From Ariolimax columbianus (lineage: Eukaryota; Mollusca; Gastropoda; Stylommatophora; Arionidae), in NCBI GenBank assembly GCA_036924085.1, contig JAVGWX010000007.1:69273360-69337359 (forward strand): a stretch of 64,000 nucleotides of DNA. Direction: 5' to 3'. A program made the translations under genes and the position numbers. This document shows positions 1-10,669 of this stretch, one piece after another; position 1 is the first letter of the stretch, and each line of letters starts with the position of its first letter. Below the pieces are notes generated by a model, which was given only the letters and a program-made list of their open reading frames with translations, did not search any database and was not told the DNA's origin.

Positions 1-470
1 CTATTCGGCCTGAAACGAGTAGTTCATAGAATGCACTATTGAGGCGGATACGAGTAGTTCATAGAATGCACTATCCAGGCGGATACGAGTAGTTCATATA
101 ATGCACTATCCAGGTGGATACCAGTAGTTCATAGAATGCACTATTCAGGCGTGTACGTGTAGTTCATAGAAAGCACTATTCGACCCGCTACGAGTAGTTC
201 ATAGAATGCACTATTCAAGCGGATACGAGTAGTTCATAGAAAGCACTATTCAACCCGCTACGAGTAGTTCATAGAATGCACTATTCAGGCGGGTACGAGT
301 AGTTCATAGACTGCACTATTTGACCCGCTACGAGTAGTTCATAGAATGCACTATTCAAGCGGGTACGAGTAGTTCATAGAATGCACTATTCGGCCCGCTA
401 CGAATAGTTCATAGAAAGCACTATTCGGCCCGTTACGAGTCGTTCATAGAGAGTACTATTCGACACCGAA
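1..470. repeat. 35-bp minisatellite, about 13 units, runs off the left edge
   Basis: The phrase AGTTCATAGAATGCACTATT recurs every 35 bases (for example at 21, 56 and 91), joined by a variable GC-richer linker such as CAGGCGGGTACG. Units differ by a few substitutions, mostly in the linker. The array continues beyond the window start and decays near 470. No coding role is apparent. Confidence 0.95.
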
Positions 471-539
471 TCGTATACGAATCGGTTATTCGTGCATCTC
501 TACTCCTAAACCAATTTGTCTGTTGTTATAATCTGCTCA

Positions 540-776
540 CGCCTGTTATATATGTAGACATACTTGTCGCTTGAACAGTAGATATAATTGTTATAAGGTG
601 GCACACCTGTTATTTTAGGAGACATTCTAATCATGTAGCCAATCCGCATAGTTGATATAATCTTGCGCGTCTGTTATTTTGGGAGACATTCGTGTCACGT
701 GACTAATCCAAATAATCGTTTGTCTCAGTATATTTGCCAGGCATGGCTTTGTTTTCATTTTTTTCTGATTTCCTAA

Positions 777-830
<54 letters not shown>
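540..830. repeat. Degenerate ~80-bp duplication followed by a (TC)n tract
   Basis: Two diverged copies of a block containing CTGTTATTTT(A/G)GGAGACATTC lie at roughly 605-715. A pure (TC)n dinucleotide tract occupies about 781-826. Nothing coding is visible. Confidence 0.6.
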
Positions 831-835
<5 letters not shown>

Positions 836-1640
836 CTCCCTCCCTCCCACTACCACAAAGACACAGCGATGCGCTTGTAATAACAGATGTAATTATCTTT
901 CTAACCTATATTTGTAAATGCCCACCTAACACCCGTTCATCCATACATTGTTTATATGTCTACATATCTAACAATCAATTAGGTTGATTTCCGTCTATGT
1001 TTTACTGCAATGTTTATTTGAGCAATATCTCATGTTTATTTATCTAAATTATCTTTTGGGTTGTCCAGATTACAGTATTTCCGAATAACAAGTACACATT
1101 AGTCACATTTTTAGACATTTACAGTTACCAATTTCTTAAAGATAAACTTCCGTAGTAATTCGATGTTTACGGTACATTTCGTAATCGATGAATTGCACCA
1201 TTTTCCTTGAATCGATATGTGTAATACCAACGTTGTAAATGACATAAAAGCCGAGCTCAGCAAAATTAAACAAGACGAGTACCATGTGTTTATTTCGATT
1301 TCTGATTTAGCAGTATCGAATCTATAACCCGCGTGAAGAGGTATTGAGAAAAGCGGTGTATACCATAATTTGACTGCCACGAAAATTTGTCTTAGGGGGA
1401 TTGTTTTTATTCAAACACATAATTGTCGCACATTGACACAGCAGCAGACATATTTGTTTAACAAGGGTGGAGGAAGGTAGTGGTGGGAGCCGAAGGGGAA
1501 AAGGGTGACACTTTCTGATGATCGCATGACTTGTGAAGGCCTCTCTGCATGTTCATATTGATATTCCTAACATTAGAAGGTTATGGATTGTAGTGCTCGT
1601 TCATTCGGTGTGTTTACTTGTGCACTCTCTTTATCATGCT
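831..1640. other. AT-rich sequence without recognised features
   Basis: No conserved protein motif, RNA gene or repeat was recognised. An 89-codon minus-strand frame at 1111-1380 has no recognisable motif and is probably chance. Confidence 0.5.
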
Positions 1641-2110
1641 CTCTTTCTCTGTCTCTCACTTCTGCAACAGACTCTCCATGTCTCTCTTTCTCTGTCTCTC
1701 ACTTCAGCAACAGACTCTCCATGTCTCTCTTTCTCTGTCTCTCACTTCTGCAACAGACTCTCCATGTCTCTCTTTCTCTGTCTCTCACTTCAGCAACAGA
1801 CTCTCCACGTCTCTCTTTCTATGTCTCTCACTTCTGCAACAGACTCTCCATGTCTCTCTTTCTCTGTCTCTCACTTCTGCAACAGACTCTCCATGTCTCT
1901 CTTTCTCTGTCTCTCACTTCTGCAACAGACTCTCCATGTCTTTCTTTCTCTGTCTCTCACTTCAGCAACAGACTCTCCATGTCTTTCTTTCTCTGTCTCT
2001 CACTTTTGCAACAGACTCTCCATGTCTCTCTTTCTCTGTCTCTCACTTCAGCAACAGACTCTCCGTGTCTCTATTTCTCTGTCTCTCACTTCTGCAACAT
2101 ACTCTCCATG
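1640..2110. repeat. 43-bp minisatellite, subfamily A (CT-rich)
   Basis: CAACAGACTCTCCATGTCTC repeats every 43 bases (for example 1670 and 1713) for about 11 units. The unit is not a multiple of three and lacks stop codons in the plus direction. Three long overlapping frames therefore run through it, each cycling through the same peptides. These are artefacts of repeat composition, not genes. Confidence 0.93.
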
Positions 2111-2470
2111 CCTCTCTTTTTTCTGACCCGCACTATTTTAGAAAACTGTCCATGTCACTCTTTCTCTGACCCGCATTATTTGAGCAAACTTTCCATGCCG
2201 TTCTTTCTCTGGCCCGCATTATTTGAGCAAACTTTCCATGCCGTTCTTTCTCTGACCCGCATTATTTGAGCAAACTTTCCATGCCGTTTATTCTCTGACC
2301 CGCATTATTTGAGCAAACTTTCCATGCCGTTCTTTCTCTGACCCGCATTATTTGAGCAAACTTTCCATGCCGTTCTTTCTCTGACCCGCATTATTTGAGC
2401 AAACTTTCCATGCCGTTATTTCTCTGTCCGCATCATTTGATCAAACTCCCCATATCTATCTTTTTCTGAC
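2110..2470. repeat. 43-bp minisatellite, subfamily B, contiguous with A
   Basis: TTGAGCAAACTTTCCATGCC repeats every 43 bases (for example 2182 and 2225) for about 8 units. The period equals that of the preceding block, and TCTCTG and TCCATG fall at equivalent places. Both blocks therefore look like diverged branches of one ancestral array. Confidence 0.9.
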
Positions 2471-2474
2471 CCGT

Positions 2475-3857
2475 ACTTAACGAGCAAACGTTCGATGTCT
2501 CTCTTTCTCTGCTCCTTACTTTAACAGCGATAATTTCCATGTCTTCTTCCCCTTCACTACCGCCTCATTCTACCTCTCACTCCATGTTACTTACTTGAGA
2601 TCTTAGTCTGCCTCGTCCTGTCACTCATTTTAACATGTTTATATCTGATTCTCTCTCTCTCTCTCTCTATGCCTCTTTCCCTGCTATTTTTTATTACCGT
2701 ATTCCTCTCTCTGTCTCTCTTTCTCTAAACGTTCCATTCTTATTATCTCCCATGGTACCCCTAAAAAACAATTTGTCAGAACCTAGATCTAGCGAAAGAT
2801 TGTATGGCGGACATTCCAAATGTGCTTCTTAGCAAGAACCTGTCGCACATGTTGTAATGTACGGGCATTCTGGTTGTTATGATGGCCTTGTCACTCGCCA
2901 CTCTGATGCAAAGTTGAACATTTATGGCAAAGCGCGTCCCTCAAATGCTGCAGAACTGGACAGTAGTACTCCTTGCTGACTGTCTGGCATGCTTGGAGGT
3001 ATTCATGATTCAGAATTCTCTTCTGATAAAAAAAAGTCAGGATCGTCTTGACATTGCTACGACTCTAGTGTGCTTTTGTACGTCTGGGACAGTTTGAATC
3101 TCCCATTGTAAAGACTGCGTTTTAGTTGCAGGGTAATATACATAAACCCATCATTCATACCAGTTATTATTGTCTTAAACGTGTTGTCATAATTTTCTAC
3201 ATACTCAAGCTGGCTATGAGCAGCTGAAACACCAGTTGTTTTCTGGTCAGCCGATTAAAATTTTTGAACAAATTTAGACAAGACGCGACCAAATTGTCCG
3301 TAATAATCGACTGCATTAAACCAATACTAAAATGTAAGTGTGTAGTTAACACAGCTAAATTGAAATTTGATGAACTTTCAGCACAGCTGCGTGTTCGACA
3401 TTGTTTTTACTTCTGCTAATTGTGAGTCTCCCATATATTTAAGCACTTTCCACAGCTTTAACGACCAGCATTAAGAAGTTTTATACTACTTATAAACATG
3501 TATGAATCGAACTATTCTTCCCGTAGACTGTAGATTTAAGTCTGTGCCTCTGCATATTTCGCCAAGTTTTTATTTTAATTCGGTGATGAATTTTTTTGGC
3601 CACGACAATGTCACGAATGTGGTTCATACACATTGGAACAGCGCACTACTGCAATCAAACCATATGAGCAGGGCAGACTTGACTCAGACTATATACACGT
3701 TTAAGATCGGAGGTCAATATATGACTAATAACCTACGGCTGCTTATGTGGTTTCAGAGTTATGATGCCAATTCGAATATGCTTTGATTGATAACATTTCA
3801 TACATCTCCAATAGATACGAAAGGTATGCCTGGCATTTAATAGGTTAAGGTAGTCCA
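2475..3857. other. Unique sequence with short CT-rich patches
   Basis: CT-rich patches occur near 2645-2735. Frames at 2635-2832 and 3502-3786 have no recognisable motif. No RNA gene or mobile element was recognised. Confidence 0.45.
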
Positions 3858-4068
3858 AGGAGACACACTGTCAACGGGGATGAATTGTTAGAAACTTCTT
3901 TGTGTTAGGTACTACTTTTTATTAGGCAGGTTGGCCAATTTACTTCTCCACTGTTCATCCTTCTCTAATAGTACTCTTTTACACTTGATTAGTCTGGAGT
4001 TTGCAGACAGCTGAAATCGAATCAGGTACGTCTGCCGCGAGGATCGAACGATCTACCACTCTACTACT
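3858..4068 (-). mobile_element. tRNA-derived SINE, family T2
   Basis: Read on the minus strand, the head contains a tRNA-like stretch (TAGAGTGGTAGATCG followed by TTCGATCCTCG). A body with GGTACCTGA-like sequence follows, and the tail is the reverse complement of GGGGATGAATTGTTAGAAAC. The same layout recurs near 12.2, 16.0 and 37.2 kb. The A-to-B box spacing is shortened here, so the internal promoter is probably dead. Confidence 0.65.
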
Positions 4069-4259
4069 CCAAGACCTTAATCCTACCAAAAAGCAAATAC
4101 TAACATCTCGTATGGTTCAAACGGTAATTCTATTATCTGCTGTGAAGAATCGACAGCAATGCTGCCGGCAGATCCACAGGTGCTCTATCTCTTTAAAGGA
4201 TCTGTGAACTGTAACATACTAATGAATCTACGTAGCATGCTGTTGTGTACCTATTCCAG

Positions 4260-5645
4260 CTAGATTGATTAGAACGACTCTAACTCTGTTGTGTGTATCC
4301 ACTCTAGCTAGGTTCTCTGTACTCACTCTATCTCGGTTGTTTGTATCCACTCTAGCTCGTTTTTTTGGTATCTACACTAGTAAAGTTGTTTGTACTCACT
4401 CTATCTAAGTTGTTTGTACTCACTCTAGCTAAGTTGTTTGCACTCACTCTATCTAAGTTGTTTGTACTCACTCTAGCTAAGTTATTTGCACTCACTCTAT
4501 CTAAGTTGTTTGCACTCACTCTATCTAAGTTGTTTGTACTCATTCTAGTTAAGTTGTTTGCACTCACTGTAGCTAAGTTGTTTTTACACACTATAGCTAA
4601 GTTGTTTGATCTCACTCTAGCTCGGTTAGTTGTAATCACTCTAGCTTAGTTGTTTGTACTCACTCTAGTTAAGTTGTTTGTACTGACTCTATCTAAGTTG
4701 TTTGTACTCATTCTATCTAAGTTGTTTGTACTCACTCTAGCTAAGTTGTTTGTACTCACTCTAAGTTGTTTGTACTTACTCTAGCTAAGTTATTTGTACT
4801 CACTCTAGCTAAGTTGTTTGATCTCACTCTAGCTCGGTTAGTTGTAACCACTCTAGCTAAGTTGTTTGTACTCACTCTAGCTAAGTTGTTGTACTCACTC
4901 TAGTTAAGTTGTTTGTACTGACTCTATCTAAGTTTTTTTGTACTCACTTTAGCTCGGTTAGTTGTAACCACTTTAGCTAAGTTGTGTGTACTCACTCTAG
5001 ACGGTTTTTTGTACAGACTCTAGTCAACTTGTTTGTACTCACTCTAGCTCGGTTGTTTGTAGCTACTCTAACTAAGTTGTTTGTACTCACTCTAGAACGG
5101 GTTTTGTACATAATCTATTTAAGTTGTTTGTACTCATTCTAGTTAAGTTGTTTGTACTCACTCTAGGTAAGTTGTTTGTACTCACTATAACTAAGTTGTT
5201 TGTGCCCAATCTGGCAAAGTTGTTTGTGCCCAATATGGCTAAGTTGTTTGTGCCCAATCTGGCTAAGATGTTTGTACTCACTCTATCTAATTTGTGTGTG
5301 CCCACTCCAGCTAAGTTGTTTGAACTCACTCTAGCTAAGTTGTTTGTGCCCAACCTGGCTAAGTTGTTTGAACTCACTCTAGCTAAGTTGTTTGTGCCCA
5401 ACCTGGCTAAGTTGTTTGTACTCACTCTATCTAGATTGTTTGTGCCCACTCCAGCTAAGTTGTTTGAACTCACTCTAGCTAAGTTGTTTGTGCCCAACCT
5501 GGGTAAGTTGTTTGTACTCACTCTATCTAGATTGTTTGTGCCCACTCCAGCTAAGCTGTTTGAACTCACTCTAGCTAAGTTGTTTGTGCCCAACCTGGGT
5601 AAGTTGTTTGTACTCACTCTATCTAGATTGTTTGTGCCCACTCGC
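4260..5645. repeat. 24-bp minisatellite of about 1.4 kb with higher-order variants
   Basis: The unit is approximately GTTGTTTGTACTCACTCTAGCTAA. From about 5200 on, variant units (GTGCCCAACCTGG and GTGCCCACTCCAG) alternate with the basic unit in a higher-order pattern of several units. Because 24 is a multiple of three, long frames with an 8-residue period (TNNLARVS-like on minus, LAKLFVLT-like on plus) run on both strands. No start signal, splice signal or flanking domain supports expression. Confidence 0.93.
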
Positions 5646-5734
5646 TTCACCATCATTGGCTATTATGCCTCTTCTTGTTCTTCCTCTGTGGCTTCAGATC
5701 AAAGTGCCTAGTAATGCTAACAACTGATTTCCTT

Positions 5735-5950
5735 AATGCATGACCTATTTAACGACACCGCATGTTTTAGTATTCTTATTATACCATTTCAAAACCTCTA
5801 TTTGAGCATCCGCCCAGTCATCGAAGTCTGCACAATGTTAATTTGTTTGTTGGTGGTCATTCACGTTTCAGGGCCATACAATATAATCAAATTTACACTA
5901 GTGTCGAAGATTTGTATTTGCTTGTTGGATTTAACTTTCTTTATGTCCAT
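5735..5950 (-). pseudogene. LINE reverse transcriptase C-terminal fragment
   Basis: Minus-strand translation of about 5870-5780 reads ILYGPET, an in-frame stop, then MTTNKQINIVQTSM. This resembles the (V/L)LYGxETW...(T)NK...FINRCL segment downstream of the reverse transcriptase core in a common invertebrate LINE group. The same segment appears on the plus strand at 27.7-28.1 kb. It is short and broken by stops. Confidence 0.5.
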
Positions 5951-5989
5951 ACGTTTCCGAACGCATTGAAAGGATCTCACGTCATGTGT

Positions 5990-6345
5990 ATTCGTACTCT
6001 GACATCAGTGTCTGTGACTCTCGTGGTCATGAATGTTAGCGAGGCATGATGATGCTGACGATGATATAATCCCTTTAACTGTGAGCTGGCAGCTCTTGAC
6101 AGCCCAATGCCTCCCGGACAAAAACACACGTCCTCCTCAATTGTTGTAGGGATGTGTATAATGTGTTGTATGTGGTGGGGTGTGGTAGTAGCAGCAGGTT
6201 CCGCAGATCGGCCAGCCCTGGACACAAAGTCGACTGACTCATCCTAGTCATTGCAGAATATGCAGTTTGGTTCACGTAGTGGGTCTAATCTATTCAGATG
6301 TTTGTTGAGAGGGGCATGACCTGTTCTCATCTTGAAGATCAAACT
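5990..6345 (-). pseudogene. C-terminal fragment of an RNase H-type LINE (zinc-knuckle region)
   Basis: Minus-strand translation from about 6335 reads KMRTGHAPLNKHLNRLDP and then CIFC, a stop, and further residues. LRTGH...LxxHL followed by a C-x2-C motif is typical of the region after RNase H in I/Jockey-like non-LTR elements. At least one in-frame stop and a frameshift are visible. The upstream part of the element is absent. Confidence 0.6.
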
Positions 6346-6620
6346 CTGATTAGCGAGGCATGGACACTAATAAATTGAACAGCTCGGTAACGATAGTTGC
6401 TTCTGTACAAATCTATTCTTGCCTCTCTTGTTCTCTCCTCATGGCAAATATTATATGACTGTTCGGTGTAGTTGCTCTTCCGATTATGTCCCATTGAAGA
6501 TGTCCAGGCTTCTCTGGTGAAAGTGCTCCCTACCAGACTCATCACTATGGGGTTCTCAGTGATGGTCACCACCTCATTGACCCGGCTGCTGTTAGACAGT
6601 TTGTTCCATGTACATTCCAA
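6339..6620 (-). other. Unrecognised 93-codon open frame
   Basis: An ATG-initiated minus-strand frame of 93 codons with mixed amino acid composition and no low-complexity run. No domain was recognised. It partly abuts the LINE remnant at 5990-6345 and may be an unrecognised part of a mobile element. There is no evidence for splice sites or expression. Confidence 0.2.
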
Positions 6621-6724
6621 CTATGAATGTTGTATATAGGGGAATGAGACGTAACTAAAACAAGTACACTCATTTCAATAACTGGGCACCCCATCAGTTT
6701 GATGGGCGATGCACTTATGAAATA

Positions 6725-7245
6725 AAATAAACAGAATAGCAAAGGCCAAGTCTTCCAGATTATGAGGGACATCTTTTGAAACGAAAGCCTATCACTAGAT
6801 TTAATGAAAAGAGTTCTTGAATGATATGCCGAACAAGTACTGACATACGACAGCGAGTCATGGGCAATCAGGAGCATGTACAGGGCTAAATGAAGGCAAC
6901 TGAAATGTGGTTTTACAAAAGAATGTTGAAAGTTCCCTGAACTGCAAAGAAATCTAATAACGTGGTTCTTGAGGAGGCACATATAGAAAGACAGCTTATG
7001 GTAAGAATCAGTCATCCTTTTTTGGGCATGTCATGAGAATATGTTGGTTGGAAAACACGGCGGCAACGGGCAGAATTGCTGGGAAGAACGACAGAAGGAG
7101 ACAAAGAGAGAAAACATTAGACGACTTGAAGGCATGGCATGGAAGGCTATCAACGGTAGAACTTATAACCGACACATGAGACAAGAGAAAATGGAGGTCA
7201 AACGTCAAAGCCAACCGCTAAGACACTTGATGATGATGATGATTT
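6725..7245 (+). pseudogene. LINE 3' end with (GAT)n tail
   Basis: Plus-strand translation, interrupted by several stops, gives KRVLE, then YAEQVLTYDSESWAI, then FGHVMRICWLENTAATGRI, a basic stretch (KNDRRRQRENIRRLEGMAW) and finally (GAT)n at 7229-7242. The VLTYxxESW...GHVMR...G(R)xRxR order is that of the C-terminus of apurinic-endonuclease-type non-LTR retrotransposons. The microsatellite tail marks the 3' end. The element is 5'-truncated and dead. Confidence 0.7.
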
Positions 7246-7282
7246 ATACTATGTTTGTGATTTTACCTTTTATTTAATTGTA

Positions 7283-7490
7283 CGAAGAGCGCGTGGCCGA
7301 ATGGTTTCGAGGCTTGCCTGCCGACACGGAGGACTGCGACTCGAATCCCCGGTATGGCATATGTTGTTTTTCTGTTGGGGGTGAACTGAACAAACATTGC
7401 CAGCACACGACATGGTGACAGCAGTGGCGAAGCGGCCCGTAGTCTTCAGCTGTCATAACTCCCCCCACCCCTCCGACTACCTCAGAATTG
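7283..7490 (+). mobile_element. tRNA-derived SINE-like element, family T4
   Basis: An A-box-like TGGCCGAATGG lies at about 7294 and a B-box-like GACTCGAATCCCC about 45 bases later. This resembles the internal promoter of a class-II tRNA. No clover-leaf completes in place, and a non-tRNA body with C-rich sequence follows. A SINE or tRNA pseudogene is therefore preferred over a functional tRNA. The 3' boundary is uncertain. Confidence 0.55.
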
Positions 7491-7535
7491 GAAAAAATGT
7501 GGTATGACAGTTTTTTTTCTTTTTATCCTTTTAAT

Positions 7536-7681
7536 TGTACTTCCATAGACAGCCAGTTTACAGATTGTAATTGTACTTCTATAGACATCCAGTTTACAGA
7601 TTGTAATTGTACTTCTATAGACATCCAGTTTACAGATTGTAATTGTACTTCTATAGACATCCAGTTTACAGATTGTAATTG
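7536..7681. repeat. 36-bp minisatellite, left part (split by a LINE)
   Basis: The unit TTGTACTTCTATAGACATCC plus AGTTTACAGATTGTAA repeats every 36 bases (for example 7545, 7581 and 7617), four units. The array resumes at 8777 after the LINE insertion. The frame through it gives a 12-residue repeat (NCTSIDIQFTDC) that is not a gene. Confidence 0.93.
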
Positions 7682-8775
7682 CCAGAGACTAAACAATTTG
7701 GGAAATGGGAAACTAAAGCGGAGAAACTTTGCAGAAATAGCCAAAGCAAAGATGCACGAAGATCCCATAAACGCACTAACAACACCAAAACCCATCCCTA
7801 CTGTACGAAAACCTACCTGGAGGCAGGATATATTTCCAGAGGTGGTAGAAAATATACTAGGTATTGCAAACAAAAACTGCCAGACTGAAAAAGAAAGGAG
7901 AGATACTACCCTAAGCTTCATAACGAAAAGCTACCCAAGCATGGACTGGACCCATGCATACACCGACGGTTCTGTAACAAACACAACACAGAACGGAGGG
8001 GCAGGAGCATTCCTGAACCTACCAAATGGCAGAAAAATAACACTGTCATTCGCTACTGGTAAGTAAACAAGCAATTTCAGAGCGGAGGCAGAGGCACTGA
8101 GGGCGGAAGTTGAAGAAATGGTGACACGCAGTGAAAATGAAAGCCATATAGTCCTGCTGACAGATGCTCTCGCCGTAGTCACAGCGCTAAAAAGCCAGAA
8201 AAACACTGAGCTTAATGACTTAAGAGCAGCACTCTGCAAACTGTGCCAGCAGTCCGCACCAAAAAGGGTAGTGGTACAGTGGGTCCCATCACACTGCAAC
8301 ATCCAAGGCAACGAGGAGGCAGACAGACTGGCAAAAGAAGGTGCAAGACTACCACAAACAGATACCAGTATGACGTACGAAGAGTCAAAACGGCTTATCA
8401 AAGCCAGATACATGACCAAATTGGAAACCGAACATACTGGTTACACCAAAAACGATGCCTATTACCAGTTGAACCGAAGAGAGCAGGTCGTTGTCTTCAG
8501 ACTTCGCACTGGCCACAATAGACTGAGGTACCACCTATTCAACAAATTGAAGATAGGGTGTACCGACGAATGCCCGTGCGGTACTGGTAAAATGACCGCT
8601 GAACATCTGCTGCAGAACTGCCCGACATACGAGGATCAGAGAGAGCAGATGTGGCCATCACCAGTGGAACTGCAAGACAAGCTCTATGGCAGTGGCGACA
8701 GCCTCAGGATGACCGCCGCTTTTTTCGAAAAAATAATGGTTACTGTCTGACTGCGTACGCAGAAGAAGAAGAAGA
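7682..8775 (+). mobile_element. 5'-truncated RNase H-encoding LINE, copy A
   Basis: This is the C-terminal part of a non-LTR retrotransposon ORF2: a short linker, an RNase H domain and a cysteine/histidine knuckle. RNase H signature residues are visible: D in AYTDGS, E in FRAEAEALRAEVEEM, D in LLTDALA, and the terminal HCNIQGNEEAD block. The C-terminal segment reads FRLRTGHNRLRYHLFNKL, then CPCGTGKMTAEHLLQNC. One in-frame TAA at 8064-8066 splits the domain between the first Asp and the Glu. The ORF ends at 8750 and is followed by a (GAA)n tail. A 12-base duplication (AGATTGTAATTG) flanks the element at 7670-7681 and 8776-8787. RNase H at this place fits I/Jockey-like superfamily elements; the exact clade is not determined. 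Confidence 0.88.
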
Positions 8776-8776
8776 A

Positions 8777-8940
8777 GATTGTAATTGTACTTCTATAGAC
8801 ATCCAGTTTACAGATTGTAATTGTACTTCCATAGACAGACAGTTTACAGATTGTAATTGTACTTCCATAGACAGCCAGTTTACAGATTGTAATTGTACTT
8901 CCATAGACAGTCAGTTTACAGATTGTAAATGTACAACAGC
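8777..8940. repeat. 36-bp minisatellite, right part
   Basis: Continuation, at the same 36-base period, of the array interrupted at 7681, for about 4.5 further units. Several units carry CCATAGACAGCC instead of CTATAGACATCC. Confidence 0.93.
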
Positions 8941-9039
8941 ACCTCTCCAGTAAAGCATGTTACTGCGGTTGGGCCAAAAATAGCACAGACTTAAATATCT
9001 CTTGATGAAACTGCAGACGAGTTCTCTTACTTTCCTCTA

Positions 9040-9195
9040 ATAAATCACAAATCGCATTGCATTTTGACTGATGAATGATTAATGTTCCTCTAAACAATCA
9101 CAAATAGCATTGTATTATGACTGTTGAATGATTGATGTTCATCTAAACAATCACAAATTGCATTGTATTATGATTGATGAATGATTGATATTGAA
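9040..9195. repeat. 53-bp tandem repeat, three units
   Basis: AATCACAAAT(C/A/T)GCATTG recurs at 9043, 9096 and 9149, a period of 53 bases, each followed by a GATGAATGATT-like stretch. Confidence 0.85.
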
Positions 9196-9234
9196 TGCCA
9201 ACAACAAGTAAGTCTACTATTTCGTCCGCCCTAG

Positions 9235-9515
9235 AAAGATAATAAATGACGGGTTGCAGTAGTTTTTCTCACATCCTGAGCGTGCTGATGAAGGTGGACC
9301 AGGTCCTTCAGGCCGTTGTTCTATGCTTGGCTTTATCTGCGTGTCGCTCACTACTGCGGGGGACCATGTCGATACCAACCCTCGTTAGCCAGGCTGCCAT
9401 TAAAACAATTGGCTTTCATGGAAAACTTCCAGGAAGTCGAGGTGGGCGTCTTGGCCAGGATATTTTGTCAGACCCTGACTAACATGTCTGATCAGTATGT
9501 TCTGCCTGGAAAGAG
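9235..9515 (-). repeat. ~280-bp dispersed repeat, copy 1
   Basis: Reverse-complement homologue of the sequence at 15060-15365. Shared landmarks are ACGGGTTGCAGTAG at the low-coordinate end, GAGCGTGCTGATGAAGGTG, GTCGCTCACTACTGC, and CTAACATGTCTGATCAGTAT at the other end. No transposase or reverse transcriptase is encoded, and frames through it are not conserved across copies. It is a non-autonomous dispersed element of unknown class. Confidence 0.8.
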
Positions 9516-10435
9516 GTTGATTTCCTCTCCAAAATCATTGTTATATAGAATACATATTGTTTTGTAAACATAAATACTACAAGCGTTAGTTCACCTGGCA
9601 CCATGAAAACTGGTAAAATAGCTATCATCAAGCATCCATATGATCATACAATTGTAAGAATGTTAGATAACGACGTGGATCACCGGTTTCAAAAGTAATG
9701 TCACGAATAAAGCGTAGGGATCTTGCAAATGTCTTGTGTGGCGATTAAAAATAGCGAGTTTTAAAGCTTCACGTCTGATGAATAAAGTGGAGCAAGTGCA
9801 GTGGAAGCTTTTAACGTCCAGTGAAGCGATCAAAGTGGAGGGGGCTTTCAAAGTTGGACACATAAAGTGGATGCGACTTTCTAACCTTTTATGTGGCGAA
9901 TATATCTACTTATATCTACAATCGCCCACGCGGCCGCCCGGCGAGGAGATGGAGAAAGACCTGCACTACGCCTTTGGACCGTCACGATACTTCAGGATGG
10001 ACAGGCACAGATTCAAGCAGCTGTAAGCCAGGTGATATCAAGCAACCTTGCCTGATTGAATAGCATAATTCAAGTAAGTGGTGGTTTGAGTGGGCAGGGC
10101 TTTAGCACACTTTATATGTTGCTTAAAGTGGAAGTGTTGTTTTCACACTTCACGTCTGGTAAAGCATAGTTAACGAAAAGATAACTTTTTTGAAGTTGGA
10201 ATGAAAGGTGACTCCACTTCACGCAGACTCAATCCTGGTGTACTAGAGGACTGGTGATGAATAATATGTTTGATCTAGATGCCATTGGATAAATAGACTA
10301 GCCTCAGTTTGATGCTCCAAATAGAGGCATATCAATGAATAATGTGTGCTAGATACGTACATTATTTATAGGTAATTTCGCCTAAAATTTGTTACCTTTA
10401 TTCTAAATTGAACGTAGTCAATTCAGATAAAAACC
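9516..10435. other. No recognised feature
   Basis: Mixed-composition sequence. A 96-codon plus-strand frame at 9736-10026 shows no recognisable motif. Confidence 0.45.
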
Positions 10436-10439
10436 TATT

Positions 10440-10665
10440 ACCTCAAACTAGATTTCACGCAAAATCTGTTATCAAGCTGAATTTCACGTAAAATCGGTTA
10501 CATCAAGCTGGATTTCACGTAAAATCGGTTACATCAAGCTAAATTTCACGTAAAATCTGTTAACACTAACTAAATGTCACGTTAAAATCTGTTCTCTAGC
10601 CAAATGTCAAGTACAATATGTTAACTAGCTAAATGTCACGTAAAATCTGTTAACGTGTAATTTAT
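10440..10665. repeat. 31-bp minisatellite, left part
   Basis: ATTTCACGTAAAATC(G/T)GTTA recurs at 10481, 10512 and 10543 (period 31) for about 7 increasingly diverged units. The same unit reappears at about 11795-11960 beyond a LINE remnant. Confidence 0.85.
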
Positions 10666-10669
10666 ATTG

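Noticed and set aside
1533..2269. Three overlapping long plus-strand frames (Ser/Leu-rich)
   Set aside because: They run only through the 43-bp minisatellite, which lacks stops; the frames merely rotate the same peptide.
4352..5711. Long frames on both strands with 8-residue repeats, possible repeat protein
   Set aside because: They coincide exactly with the 24-bp array, and opposite-strand frames are equally open. No signal peptide, splice site or flanking domain.
7283..7360. Functional tRNA gene
   Set aside because: A and B box-like words are present, but a complete clover-leaf with acceptor stem and terminator could not be drawn; a SINE-like body follows.
9246..9567. Small conserved protein shared by the ~280-bp repeat copies
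   Set aside because: Apparent peptide similarity follows from nucleotide similarity; the best frame differs between copies and is interrupted in others.
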